DNA of 45,987 nt from Methylotetracoccus oryzae. GTDB taxonomy: Bacteria > Pseudomonadota > Gammaproteobacteria > Methylococcales > Methylococcaceae. The translations under genes and the position numbers were made by a program. The notes under the pieces are model-generated. The model was given only the letters and a program-made list of their open reading frames with translations, had not been told where the DNA came from and ran no database searches. Positions 15,845-24,254 of this stretch are shown in pieces (positions within the stretch are counted from its first letter, which is position 1; every line of letters starts with the position of its first letter). The stretch is taken from contig NZ_SRSH01000030.1 in the NCBI RefSeq assembly GCF_006175985.1, positions 1 through 45,987 of the forward strand. The letters run 5' to 3'.

Positions 15845-18157
15845 ATGCCCATCCTGCCGCCGAGCCTGGATGACCGCCGCTTCGACGATCTCGTCGAGGA
15901 CCTGCTGCGCCGCATCCCGGCCCATACCCCCGAATGGACCCATCCGCGCGTGGGCGACCCGGGCCGCACGCTGCTCGAACTGTTCGCCTGGCTGACCGAC
16001 ACGCTGCTGTATCGGGCGAATCTGGTGCCGGAGCGTCAACGGCTCGTGTTCCTGCGCCTGCTCGGGCAACCGCTGCGACCGGCTCGCCCGGCGACTGGCA
16101 TCGTCACGCTGAACTACCGCCAGGCCACGGAATGGTCGGCTACGCCCCTGTTGCCGGGGGCCCGTATCGGCGGCTCGATACCCTTCGAGACCCTGGGCGA
16201 AACCACCGTGCTGCCGATCACCGCCGCGGCTTACATCAAGCGCCCGCTCAACGAGACCGAAACGGCGCGGATGAGCGAAGTCATCGTCGGCCTGCAGCGT
16301 TTGCACCGTCTGAACCAGCCGATCAAGGCCTACGAAACGTTGCCGGTGTTTACGCAGAGCCGCCCCGACCCGGCCGGCCTCGATGTCTTCGCGGCCAGCG
16401 CCGATCGCGCGCTGTGGCTGGCGCTGCTGGCGCCTCCCGCACCGCAGCCCGACCGCCAGGCCGCAGTCAATGCGGCGGTCCGCTCCGCGCTCGGCGGCGG
16501 CGACACCGGTGCGCCCGCCCTGCTGTCGGTCGGCATCGTGCCGGCGCTGACCCTGCCCGCAGACATCGAGGATGCCGCCACCATCACCGGCCCGCGCCCA
16601 CGCATTCCGGTCATTTGGGAAATCTCTGCGCCCGGCCCCCGCCCCCGCACGGTGGACTATCTGACGTTGGACCCGCTGGACGGCAGCGATACCACCCGGG
16701 GCCTAACCCGGCCCGGAGTAATTCGGCTGGCGTTACCGGACGAATCGCTGCTCGCTGCGCCCAGCAACGATGTCGCCGAGAATCCGGCGGCCGGCGTCGG
16801 CGACACGCCGCCGCGCCTCGATGATGCGGATCAGGCGGCGCGCCTGATCGCCTGGCTGCGACTACGGCCGGAGCCGGGTCAGACCGTCGAGAGCCTGCGG
16901 CTGTCCTGGGTCGGCATCAACGCCGTCGAGATCGACCAGCGGGTCACGATCACCGGGCGCGTGCTGGGCGTTTCCAGCGGCGCCGGAGATCAGGCCTTTC
17001 CCCTGCCGTTGACCTCGGTCGATCGTGACAGCCTGCGGATCGAGGTCGAGGAGCCCGGCCGGGGATACCAACCGTGGTTCAGGGTCAACGATCTGGCCGC
17101 GATCAGCGCCGATCCCGGCATCGCGCGCGAAGCCTCGGCCTACGAAGTCGATGCCGAGGCCGGCACGCTGCGCTTCGGCGATGGGGTCAGGGGACGCGTG
17201 CCGGAACACCAGATGCGCATTCGCCTGGCTTCGGCCCGCTTCGGCGGCGGACGCGCCGGCAACCTGCCGGCGGGCAGCCTGACCGAGATCCTGGCCACAC
17301 GGGTCGCCGGCGGCAGCGCGCCGCCGCTGCGTCTGGAGCAACCGCTGGCGCTGACCGGCGGCGAGGATGCCGAAACGGTGGAGCTCGCCGAACGTCGGAT
17401 CCCGGCTTTCCTGAGGCACCGCGACCGTGCCGTCACGGCCGGGGACTATGCCCGCATCGCCACAGAGACCCCGGGCGTCGACGTCGGGCGTGTCGAAGTG
17501 CTTCCGCGTTTCAAACCGCGCGACCGCCGCTTCGACGTGCCGGGCGTGGTCAGCGTTCTGGCACTGCCGGCGCGCACGCTGTCGGGGCCGCCCAATCCCC
17601 GACCGGACCGACCGTTCATTGAGCAGGTCCATGCCCATCTGCAGGCGCGCTCGCCGCTGTCGACCGAACTCTATGTCATCGGTTGCGAGTACGTGCCGCT
17701 GGGGCTCTCGGTCGGCGTCTCGCTCCGTGACGGCTATGCCCGCGACCGCGTGCTGTTCGAAGTGCGCGAGGCCTTGCGACGACTGTTGTGGCCCCTGCCG
17801 CCGGGCGGTCCGCTGGGCGCGGGGTGGCCTTTGCCGTCCCTGCAGCGCGACCTACAGCCATCGGTGCGCGAACGCGAGTTGCACGTGGAAATCTCGCGCG
17901 TCCCGGGGGTCAGGGAAGTCACCGGCCTTAACCTGTTCGAACGCGTCGCTCTGCCGGGCGGGGACGACTGGCGGCCGATCGTCCGCAATCCCAATGACGG
18001 CACCCAGACACTGAGCCTGTCGGCCTGGCAACTGCCCGAGTTGCTGTCGGTCATCGTTGTCGAGGGACCGGCAGCACCCGACAACCTGCGTGCGCTGCCG
18101 AATCCCTTCGCCGACGCCGATGCCGTCGCGGTACCCGTCGTTCCCGAGGTGTGCTGA
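15845..18157 (+). CDS. Baseplate assembly protein J-like (Afp11-type)
   Basis: A 770-aa wedge protein. The N-terminal EWTHPRVGDPGRTLLELFAWLTDTLLYRANLVPER (about 28-65) is the characteristic opening of large putative baseplate assembly proteins in eCIS loci. The region about 410-620 holds the J-domain: FGDGVRGRVP, LRHRDRAVTAGDYARIATETPGV near 520, then the LYVIGCEYVPLGLSV strand. The C-terminus carries LHVEISRVPGVREVTGLNLF. J proteins form the iris of the baseplate and trigger sheath contraction. The central insertion (about 180-350) is longer than in P2 gpJ. Its stop overlaps the next start (TGATG). Confidence 0.93.
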   Translation: MPILPPSLDDRRFDDLVEDLLRRIPAHTPEWTHPRVGDPGRTLLELFAWLTDTLLYRANLVPERQRLVFLRLLGQPLRPARPATGIVTLNYRQATEWSATPLLPGARIGGSIPFETLGETTVLPITAAAYIKRPLNETETARMSEVIVGLQRLHRLNQPIKAYETLPVFTQSRPDPAGLDVFAASADRALWLALLAPPAPQPDRQAAVNAAVRSALGGGDTGAPALLSVGIVPALTLPADIEDAATITGPRPRIPVIWEISAPGPRPRTVDYLTLDPLDGSDTTRGLTRPGVIRLALPDESLLAAPSNDVAENPAAGVGDTPPRLDDADQAARLIAWLRLRPEPGQTVESLRLSWVGINAVEIDQRVTITGRVLGVSSGAGDQAFPLPLTSVDRDSLRIEVEEPGRGYQPWFRVNDLAAISADPGIAREASAYEVDAEAGTLRFGDGVRGRVPEHQMRIRLASARFGGGRAGNLPAGSLTEILATRVAGGSAPPLRLEQPLALTGGEDAETVELAERRIPAFLRHRDRAVTAGDYARIATETPGVDVGRVEVLPRFKPRDRRFDVPGVVSVLALPARTLSGPPNPRPDRPFIEQVHAHLQARSPLSTELYVIGCEYVPLGLSVGVSLRDGYARDRVLFEVREALRRLLWPLPPGGPLGAGWPLPSLQRDLQPSVRERELHVEISRVPGVREVTGLNLFERVALPGGDDWRPIVRNPNDGTQTLSLSAWQLPELLSVIVVEGPAAPDNLRALPNPFADADAVAVPVVPEVC

Positions 18158-20895
18158 TGGACGCCAACGGCCAACGCTTCTGGATGCTGGCCGACAGCCG
18201 CCACTGGCTGGCACACGAGCGCACCGCCTGGGATCCGGAGTGCCGGGCGCTGAGCCTGGCGAGCGAACGCAGCCTTCCCGCGGCCGGCGACCTGGGCCTC
18301 GCTGCGGCGACCGCCAACGGCGCGCTCGAAGTCGTGCCGCGCGCGGTCGATGCACTGGGCGCCGTGGCGGCCTGGGATGGCGCCACCGGCACCGTAGTCG
18401 CCCGCAGCCATCTGCCCGGCGAGGCGATCACCCTGACGCTCGCGACGGCCCCGACCGATGTCGCGGTTGGCCATGACGGCGTGCTGTATGCCTTGCTGCC
18501 GTCCGGGGTGCGTCTGCACGATCTGCGGGGACGCTGGAGCGATGTGACCGTGGGACTGCCGGGCTTTACGGCCTGGCGTTGCGCGGCGGCACGAGGCGGT
18601 GGCCTGTGGCTGCTGGAACGCGGCAGCGGACGGCTCGCTCGCCTGGCGGGTTCTCCGGAACCCCTGGGGCCGGTCACCGAATATGGTCCCGATGTCTTCC
18701 GTCCCGATCCGGAAAACTGCCATGCGCCGGCGATACGGCTATTGCCCGAGCCAGCCTGGGAATCGGGCGAGCGTCCGCTGGCGCTGGCCTGCCAGCCCGC
18801 GGGCGAACTGCTGTTGCTGTCCTGGCAGAGGGCCAACAACGGACGGGCGCGAGTCCGACGACTGGACCCCCGGACCGAACGGCTCGGTGCCCCGATCGAA
18901 CTCGTCGGAGCCCGTTACGCCTATGCCCTGGCCTGGATCGATACCGATCAGATCGCCGTGCGTCTGCCGGGTCGCCCCGACGCGCCCGCCTACCGCTGGG
19001 ACCCCGGTCAGACCGAGGACGGCCTCCGCCCCACGGGTGATGTCTACCCGCTGGCCAGCGATGCGCTGGAAGCACCCTTCGCACATCGCCTCGAAGGACC
19101 GCCGCACTACCCGGTTGAGCGCACCGGCGGCGCACGCGGCACCGAACCGCTGCACCGGCTGTCGCTGGCCAATCTGGCGCACCGCGGCGAGGCTCGCCAC
19201 TACGACTCGGCCGGGCGCGTGCGCCTGCTGGACAGCGGGCGTCCCGACACGGTCTGGCATCGGCTCTACGCCGAGGCGCACCTTCCGCCCCGTGCCGGCT
19301 TCACGGTGTGGGTTGCCGCAACCCCGGATCCGGAGCCGCCGGCCGCCGACCGCGTCGATGCCTGGCATCCGCATCATTTCGGCGACGTACCCGCGATGCC
19401 TGATCCGCTGGCCGCCCGCGCCAGCTGGGAGCAGGCGCCGTCCGAGCTGCCGCATCATCCGGGGCTAGCCTGCTGGCAACGGGTGCCGCATCGCAGCGGC
19501 CTGTTCTCGGCACTGATTCAGGCGCCGCGCAGCCGGGTCCGGGCCATCTCCGGACGCTACCTGTGGCTGCGGCTCGAACTCTTCGGCGACGGGCGCATCG
19601 GACCCCGGATTGCGGCGGTGCGGGCGTGGGGCAGCCGCTTCTCCTACCGTGACCAGTATCTGCCGCGCCTTTATCGCGAGTCGGTTTTCGGCGCCGCGGC
19701 CAGAGAACCCGGCGAGCGGACGGGACGCCTGCCGGCGCACCAGTCCGACCTGCTCGATACGGGCGGCCTGGTCTCGACCGAATTGCACACGAGCCTGGAG
19801 CAGGCCGGCCTGACGCTGGGCGCAAACGCCGAAGTGCGGGTGGAACAAGCTGGGGAATCCTGGCAGCTGCGGGATGAAGGCCATGCCCTGTGGCGCCTGC
19901 AGCGCGCAACCAACGGCATCGGGATTTTTCGGCCGACCGCGACGCCTGCCGACTTCCTCGACCGTCTGTTGGCAAACACCGAAGGCATCCTGACGCCGAT
20001 CGAGGACCGGATCGCCGCGGCCCATCTGCTGACCGATCCGGCCACCGCACCGGAGCCGAGTCTGGAATGGCTGGGTGCCTGGCTGGGGGTCGCCTTCGAT
20101 CCGGTGCTGCCCGAGGGCCGCCGTCGTGCCTGGCTGCAGGCGGCCGCGCCATTGGCGCGGTGGCATGGCACGCGGCGCGGTCTGGAGTTGGCCCTGGATC
20201 TGGCGACCGATGGCGGTGTCCGCAGTGGCGAGATCGTCGTGCTGGAGCATTACCGGCTGCGACGGCTGTTCGCGACCTTGCTCGGCGTGGATCTGGCAGC
20301 GGACCCCGACCCCTTGCTTCCCGGCCTGGTGCAGAGCGGGAACTCAGTCGTCGGAGATACCCTGGTGATCGGCGAGGCGGAGCGCGCCGAACTCCTCGCG
20401 CTGTTTCGCGAAGACGTGGCCACTGCTGCCGAGCAGGCAGCGGTATTGCAATTCTTCGAACAGCTCGCCCATCGCGCCACGGTGCTGGTGCACCAGTCCG
20501 TCACCACCCAGGACCTGGGTCTGCTACGTCGTATCGTCGAACTGGAAGCGCCGGCTCATGTGGAAGTGCGGGTGCTGACCGCGACCTGGCCCTTGTTGGT
20601 CGGCGTCGCGAGCCTGGTTGGCGTCGACACCTACCTGGGCCCGCCCGAGATCCCCCATGCCGTCGAACTGGATCGCTCCGATCTCGGCGGTGGCGACTTT
20701 CTGCTGGGAACCGCCTGCGTGGATCACCGCGTCGCGGGCGCTGCGACGCCTGCTCCACCGCCCCGGCCGCCGATCGCCGAAGCGGGCCCGTCGCGCGAAG
20801 TATCGATGGGCGACGCAGTAACCCTGGACGGCAGTGGCTCCCGAGCTCCGCAAGGAAGACGGATTACCCGCTACATCTGGCGCCGCATCGACTGA
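18157..20895 (+). CDS. gpI-type tail/baseplate protein with propeller-like N-half and half-PKD C-terminus (Afp12-type)
   Basis: A 912-aa protein. Residues about 1-350 are strand-rich, with repeats of the VLYALLPSGVRLHDL / GGLWLLERG kind suggesting a beta-propeller. Residues about 500-720 match the phage tail protein gpI family (YLPRLYRES, then PSLEWLGAWLGVAFDPVLPEGRRRAWL). The last 40 residues (PIAEAGPSREVSMGDAVTLD to ITRYIWRRID) are the first half of a PKD domain, after which the protein stops. The complementary second half is found at the start of the next gene. It probably completes the wedge and carries fibre attachments. An in-frame GTG at 18151 is possible, but ATG 18157 is coupled to the J stop. 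Confidence 0.88.
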   Translation: MDANGQRFWMLADSRHWLAHERTAWDPECRALSLASERSLPAAGDLGLAAATANGALEVVPRAVDALGAVAAWDGATGTVVARSHLPGEAITLTLATAPTDVAVGHDGVLYALLPSGVRLHDLRGRWSDVTVGLPGFTAWRCAAARGGGLWLLERGSGRLARLAGSPEPLGPVTEYGPDVFRPDPENCHAPAIRLLPEPAWESGERPLALACQPAGELLLLSWQRANNGRARVRRLDPRTERLGAPIELVGARYAYALAWIDTDQIAVRLPGRPDAPAYRWDPGQTEDGLRPTGDVYPLASDALEAPFAHRLEGPPHYPVERTGGARGTEPLHRLSLANLAHRGEARHYDSAGRVRLLDSGRPDTVWHRLYAEAHLPPRAGFTVWVAATPDPEPPAADRVDAWHPHHFGDVPAMPDPLAARASWEQAPSELPHHPGLACWQRVPHRSGLFSALIQAPRSRVRAISGRYLWLRLELFGDGRIGPRIAAVRAWGSRFSYRDQYLPRLYRESVFGAAAREPGERTGRLPAHQSDLLDTGGLVSTELHTSLEQAGLTLGANAEVRVEQAGESWQLRDEGHALWRLQRATNGIGIFRPTATPADFLDRLLANTEGILTPIEDRIAAAHLLTDPATAPEPSLEWLGAWLGVAFDPVLPEGRRRAWLQAAAPLARWHGTRRGLELALDLATDGGVRSGEIVVLEHYRLRRLFATLLGVDLAADPDPLLPGLVQSGNSVVGDTLVIGEAERAELLALFREDVATAAEQAAVLQFFEQLAHRATVLVHQSVTTQDLGLLRRIVELEAPAHVEVRVLTATWPLLVGVASLVGVDTYLGPPEIPHAVELDRSDLGGGDFLLGTACVDHRVAGAATPAPPPRPPIAEAGPSREVSMGDAVTLDGSGSRAPQGRRITRYIWRRID

Positions 20896-20932
20896 CGACA
20901 GGCCCCCAAATCCCACTCGCGAGGAAAACGCC

Positions 20933-21325
20933 ATGGCCGTATTCGAAATCAACGTACCGATCGAGACCACCGACGCGACGATACTCGTAGAGGTTCCGGC
21001 CGACGGTTCGCTGCGCGTCGGGCGTCACCGCTTCCAGTTAGTCGTCGTCGACGATTCCGACAACCGTTCGCAGCCTGACATGGTCACCGTGATCGTCCGC
21101 GATACGGCGGCACCGACAGCCGTGCTGACCGCGCCCGAGAGCGTCAACCTGAACACGCCGTTCACATTGTCGGGTCAGGATTCCTCCGACGTCGGCGGTG
21201 GCAAGATTGTCCGTTACGTCTGGACCTATCTCGGACCGGCCCCGATCATCATCGGCGCCGAACGCGACAAGTTCGAGTCGCCGCCGATCGTACCCCCCCG
21301 CTCCGACACCCCGGAGCCGATGTGA
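20933..21325 (+). CDS. Small PKD-like protein 1 of the eCIS locus
   Basis: A 130-aa protein, ATG at 20933 after GAGGAAA. Residues about 10-60 (GRHRFQLVVVDDSDNRSQPD) look like the second half of a PKD/Ig-like domain. Residues about 62-105 (APTAVLTAPESVNLNTPFTL through IVRYVWTYLG) look like the first half of another, which is then cut off. The half-domain edges on both sides could pair with the preceding 912-aa protein and the following 91-aa protein. The upstream frame to 20834 overlaps the previous gene and has no matching sequence. Confidence 0.8.
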   Translation: MAVFEINVPIETTDATILVEVPADGSLRVGRHRFQLVVVDDSDNRSQPDMVTVIVRDTAAPTAVLTAPESVNLNTPFTLSGQDSSDVGGGKIVRYVWTYLGPAPIIIGAERDKFESPPIVPPRSDTPEPM

Positions 21326-21600
21326 TGGCCCGCTTCGAGATCGGCACAACGATCGCGACGACCGAGCCGTTCATCGTCGTCGATGCCGGCCTGCCTTCCG
21401 GTCGCCACCGTTTTCAACTGGTCGTCGAGGATGAGGCCGGCAATCAGAGCCGGCCGGATCAGGTCATCGTCACCCTCGTGGCGCGCACCGAGCCGATCCT
21501 GACCGGGCCAATCCTGACCCGGCCGACGCTGTCCACCACGACCGCCACCACCACGCTGCGGCCCCGGGCTCGCAGCAAGAGCCGCAGGGGACCCCGATGA
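21325..21600 (+). CDS. Small PKD-like protein 2, paralogue of the previous gene
   Basis: A 91-aa protein whose ATG overlaps the previous stop (an in-frame GTG at 21322 is also possible). Its first 55 residues are clearly paralogous to the preceding gene: GRHRFQLVVEDEAGNQSRPDQVIV against GRHRFQLVVVDDSDNRSQPDMVTV. The C-terminus is a Thr/Arg-rich basic tail (TTTATTTLRPRARSKSRRGP) rather than a new half-domain, so the series of half-domains ends here. Likely a small structural protein of the baseplate periphery. Confidence 0.78.
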   Translation: MARFEIGTTIATTEPFIVVDAGLPSGRHRFQLVVEDEAGNQSRPDQVIVTLVARTEPILTGPILTRPTLSTTTATTTLRPRARSKSRRGPR

Positions 21601-22523
21601 GCGCCGTGCAAAGACTGCCCAATGCCGATCCGCTGTACGCGCAACCGTCGCCGGACCGGCCTCACTATACGACCGGCATGCTGTTGGATGCGCAGGATTT
21701 CCTCGATGAACAGACCTACCACCGTAGCCGGCTGGCGCGCGCGCTGGCCTTCGTGTCCGGCGGCGGCACACTGGCGGGCTTGCGCGTCGAACATCGTCAG
21801 GCCGATGCGGCCACGGACCGCGCCGAGGAAATCCGCGTGTCGCCGGGGCTTGCCGTCGACCGTCTTGGACGGCTGATCGAAGTACCGCGACCGGCCTGCC
21901 TGCGCTTGGGCGCGTGGTACGCGGCGCGCCTCGCCGAGGACGGCGGTGACCTGCTCCGGCGCAGCGCTTACGACACCGTGGCGCCGTTCCTGAGCGCACG
22001 GGCGGCGGCCGCCGCGGGTACCGGGGAATTCCCCGTCGTGCCGGTGCGCGCCGCCGTGGCCGACCTGTATCTGCGCTTCATTGCGTGCGAACGCGGGCTG
22101 ACCCCGAGCTTCGCGTCAGGACCGTTCGATGCGCTGGACGCGGTCTCGACGTCGCGGCTGCGTGACGCCTACGAACTCCGCCTGGAACTGCGGGAAGGTC
22201 TGGAGGGCGGTTTCCTCGGCTTGCCCTCACCGGGCCCGGACCTTGCGGCGATCGGCGATCCCGAGGCGCGTCGCACCGCGTTGCAGGACGCCATACTCGA
22301 CGGCTGGCCTGCCACCGGGCGCAGCGGAGGAACCGGAGGCCTGGACCCGCTAGACGAGCATCCCCGGGACCTCGACCCAAGCGCCGTGTTCCTGGCGCGG
22401 GTGTTGGTGCCGGTGACGGCCGACCTGCCGCCGCAGCGCGACGGCAGCGCGGTACTCGTCGACAACTGGTCGCGGCGTTTCGCGCCGGGGCTCGGGCTGC
22501 TGTCGCGCTGGATCGGTGCCTGA
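21597..22523 (+). CDS. eCIS baseplate/fibre protein, paralogue 1 of 3
   Basis: A 308-aa protein coupled by an ATGA overlap. Residues about 22-105 hold a domain shared with the next two genes: a YTTGMLLDAQDFLDEQTYHR helix, the GGGTLAGLRV turn, then EIRVSPGLAVDRLGRLIEVPR. The rest is helical with a conserved-looking VADLYLRFIACERGLTP strand. I do not know a named family; the same kind of protein is a frequent neighbour of gpI in eCIS loci, and a role in the outer baseplate or fibre base is the simplest reading. Confidence 0.75.
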   Translation: MSAVQRLPNADPLYAQPSPDRPHYTTGMLLDAQDFLDEQTYHRSRLARALAFVSGGGTLAGLRVEHRQADAATDRAEEIRVSPGLAVDRLGRLIEVPRPACLRLGAWYAARLAEDGGDLLRRSAYDTVAPFLSARAAAAAGTGEFPVVPVRAAVADLYLRFIACERGLTPSFASGPFDALDAVSTSRLRDAYELRLELREGLEGGFLGLPSPGPDLAAIGDPEARRTALQDAILDGWPATGRSGGTGGLDPLDEHPRDLDPSAVFLARVLVPVTADLPPQRDGSAVLVDNWSRRFAPGLGLLSRWIGA

Positions 22524-22605
22524 CGATGGCTACACCGCACCCATTACCCGTGACCATTGGCGCGCCTACCCGTCGCGCCCACCTCACCCATTGCCGGAGA
22601 CAACG

Positions 22606-24135
22606 ATGAATCCCGTACAAGGTTCCAACCGGGAACATATCGCTCCCGAGGATCTGGCCGCGTTGCGCGAGGCCGGCGTACTGGTCACGGACTCGCGCCG
22701 CGAACGTCCGCGGTGGTTCGACGGGCGTTTTCTCGCCGCGCGCGATCTGATCCGCGAGCAGCAGTACTTCCTGACGCGCGAGGCGGACCTCGGCCAGGCC
22801 GCCGGCAGTGGGGTCGCAACCGGGCTGTGGGTCTCGGAAGGCGCCGAGCCGCAAAGCCTGGCGATCGGTTCCGGGCACGGCATCACGCCCTCCGGGGAAC
22901 TGGTCCTGCTGGAACGGCCCTTGAGCGTACGTCTGACCGACATTCCGCAGGCTGAACAGCTGTCGGCACAATTCGGCCTGGGACGGATCCCCCTGCCGCC
23001 GCTGCGCAGCCGCACTGGGCTCTTCGTCCTTGCGCTGCGGCCGGTCGAATTTACCGCGAACCCCACCGGAGCGTATCCCACCTCGATCAGCGGCCAGCGC
23101 AGCGTGCAGGACGGGGACGTGATCGAAGCGACGGCGCTGGTGCTCGTACCCTGGCAGGACGACGGGGCGGCAGACGCCCTGACCGCCCGCCGCGGCCGTG
23201 CCGCCCGCGCAATCTTCGTCCAGGGCAGCGAACGGGGCGTCTCCGCCAACGTGCTGCCGGTGGCGATGCTGGCGCTGGAAAACAATACGATCGTCTGGAT
23301 CGACGTACCCATGGTGCGGCGCGAACTGGGGGCCAACCGGGGCGATCTTCCGGGCCTTGGCTTTGCGCCGCGCGCGCTGCGTCTCGCCCACGTGTTGCAG
23401 CACCAGGGCCACCTCGCCGAGACCGTCGCGCTGAATCGCGGCCGCAGCTTTTCAGCCGCGTCGGTTTTTCCGGCGCTACCGCCGGCCGGGCCCCTGCCGC
23501 CCGGCGTCGTCAACCCGGTCGACTTTACGCAGGGCTATTTCCCGGCCGAGATCGACGTCGACTTCTCATTACTGCCGGAGGACGAGCTACCCTCCCTGAT
23601 CGAGGAAGCGCTCAGCTTGCCGGCGCTGGACCTTACCGCGCCGGCCGACGCGCTCGAAGGATGCGCGGTGCTGGTCCTGGCGCCAATACCTCGCAGTGAA
23701 TGGCATGCCGTCATCAGCCGTCTTGGTGGAGCACCGCGCGCCGACAGCATCCCCGTGGTCAGACGCGCGCTCACGCCGGCCGCGGCGAATCTGGTCGCCA
23801 CACGCAAGCCGCTGGAGATTCTGCAGCGTCTGCGCATCCCGCGCCCGATACTGCCGCCGCTGAATCCGAGCAACCCGGTCGACGCCGAGTGGCAGCGCCT
23901 GGCCGGCCTGCAACTGTGGTACGTGCGTCGCCGCAACGTCGCCTACCGTGGGGACCTAACCGGCTTCCCATCGCCCGTGATTGTCAGCGAGCAAGAACCC
24001 AGGCGCCTCTCCAGGAATGCGGCCGCGCAGCGAAGCGCGAGCATTCCCGAAGGTCGAGTCACGGCGGCGCCTTCGCTCAATGCGGCCAATCCGGCGGCCA
24101 AACCGCGGCGCGCACGCACGAAGCGTTCCGATTGA
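22606..24135 (+). CDS. eCIS baseplate/fibre protein, paralogue 2 of 3
   Basis: A 509-aa protein, ATG chosen at 22606 after CGGAGA; the frame extends upstream to 22516 without family-like sequence. Residues about 35-110 repeat the shared domain: WFDGRFLAARDLIREQQYFL, GSGVATGLWV, then GSGHGITPSGELVLLERPL. The middle (about 125-300) is strand-rich, and the C-terminus is a proline and basic-residue tail with no fold (AAKPRRARTKRSD). No signal peptide or membrane segment. Function unassigned. Confidence 0.75.
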   Translation: MNPVQGSNREHIAPEDLAALREAGVLVTDSRRERPRWFDGRFLAARDLIREQQYFLTREADLGQAAGSGVATGLWVSEGAEPQSLAIGSGHGITPSGELVLLERPLSVRLTDIPQAEQLSAQFGLGRIPLPPLRSRTGLFVLALRPVEFTANPTGAYPTSISGQRSVQDGDVIEATALVLVPWQDDGAADALTARRGRAARAIFVQGSERGVSANVLPVAMLALENNTIVWIDVPMVRRELGANRGDLPGLGFAPRALRLAHVLQHQGHLAETVALNRGRSFSAASVFPALPPAGPLPPGVVNPVDFTQGYFPAEIDVDFSLLPEDELPSLIEEALSLPALDLTAPADALEGCAVLVLAPIPRSEWHAVISRLGGAPRADSIPVVRRALTPAAANLVATRKPLEILQRLRIPRPILPPLNPSNPVDAEWQRLAGLQLWYVRRRNVAYRGDLTGFPSPVIVSEQEPRRLSRNAAAQRSASIPEGRVTAAPSLNAANPAAKPRRARTKRSD

Positions 24136-24254
24136 TGAACCCTGGAGAGCAGCCCGGTGAATGCACCTGAACGCCAGGAATCCGCATGCAGTGTAACGGG
24201 GAGCCTGGCCTGCCGGGACATTGCACACCCTGAGCCTCATCGAGGAGTAGTCAC

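Noticed and set aside
22516..22605. Longer N-terminus for the 509-aa protein
   Set aside because: The added residues lie in the gap after the previous gene, are Pro/Arg-rich, and the good start is at 22606 with its own ribosome-binding site.
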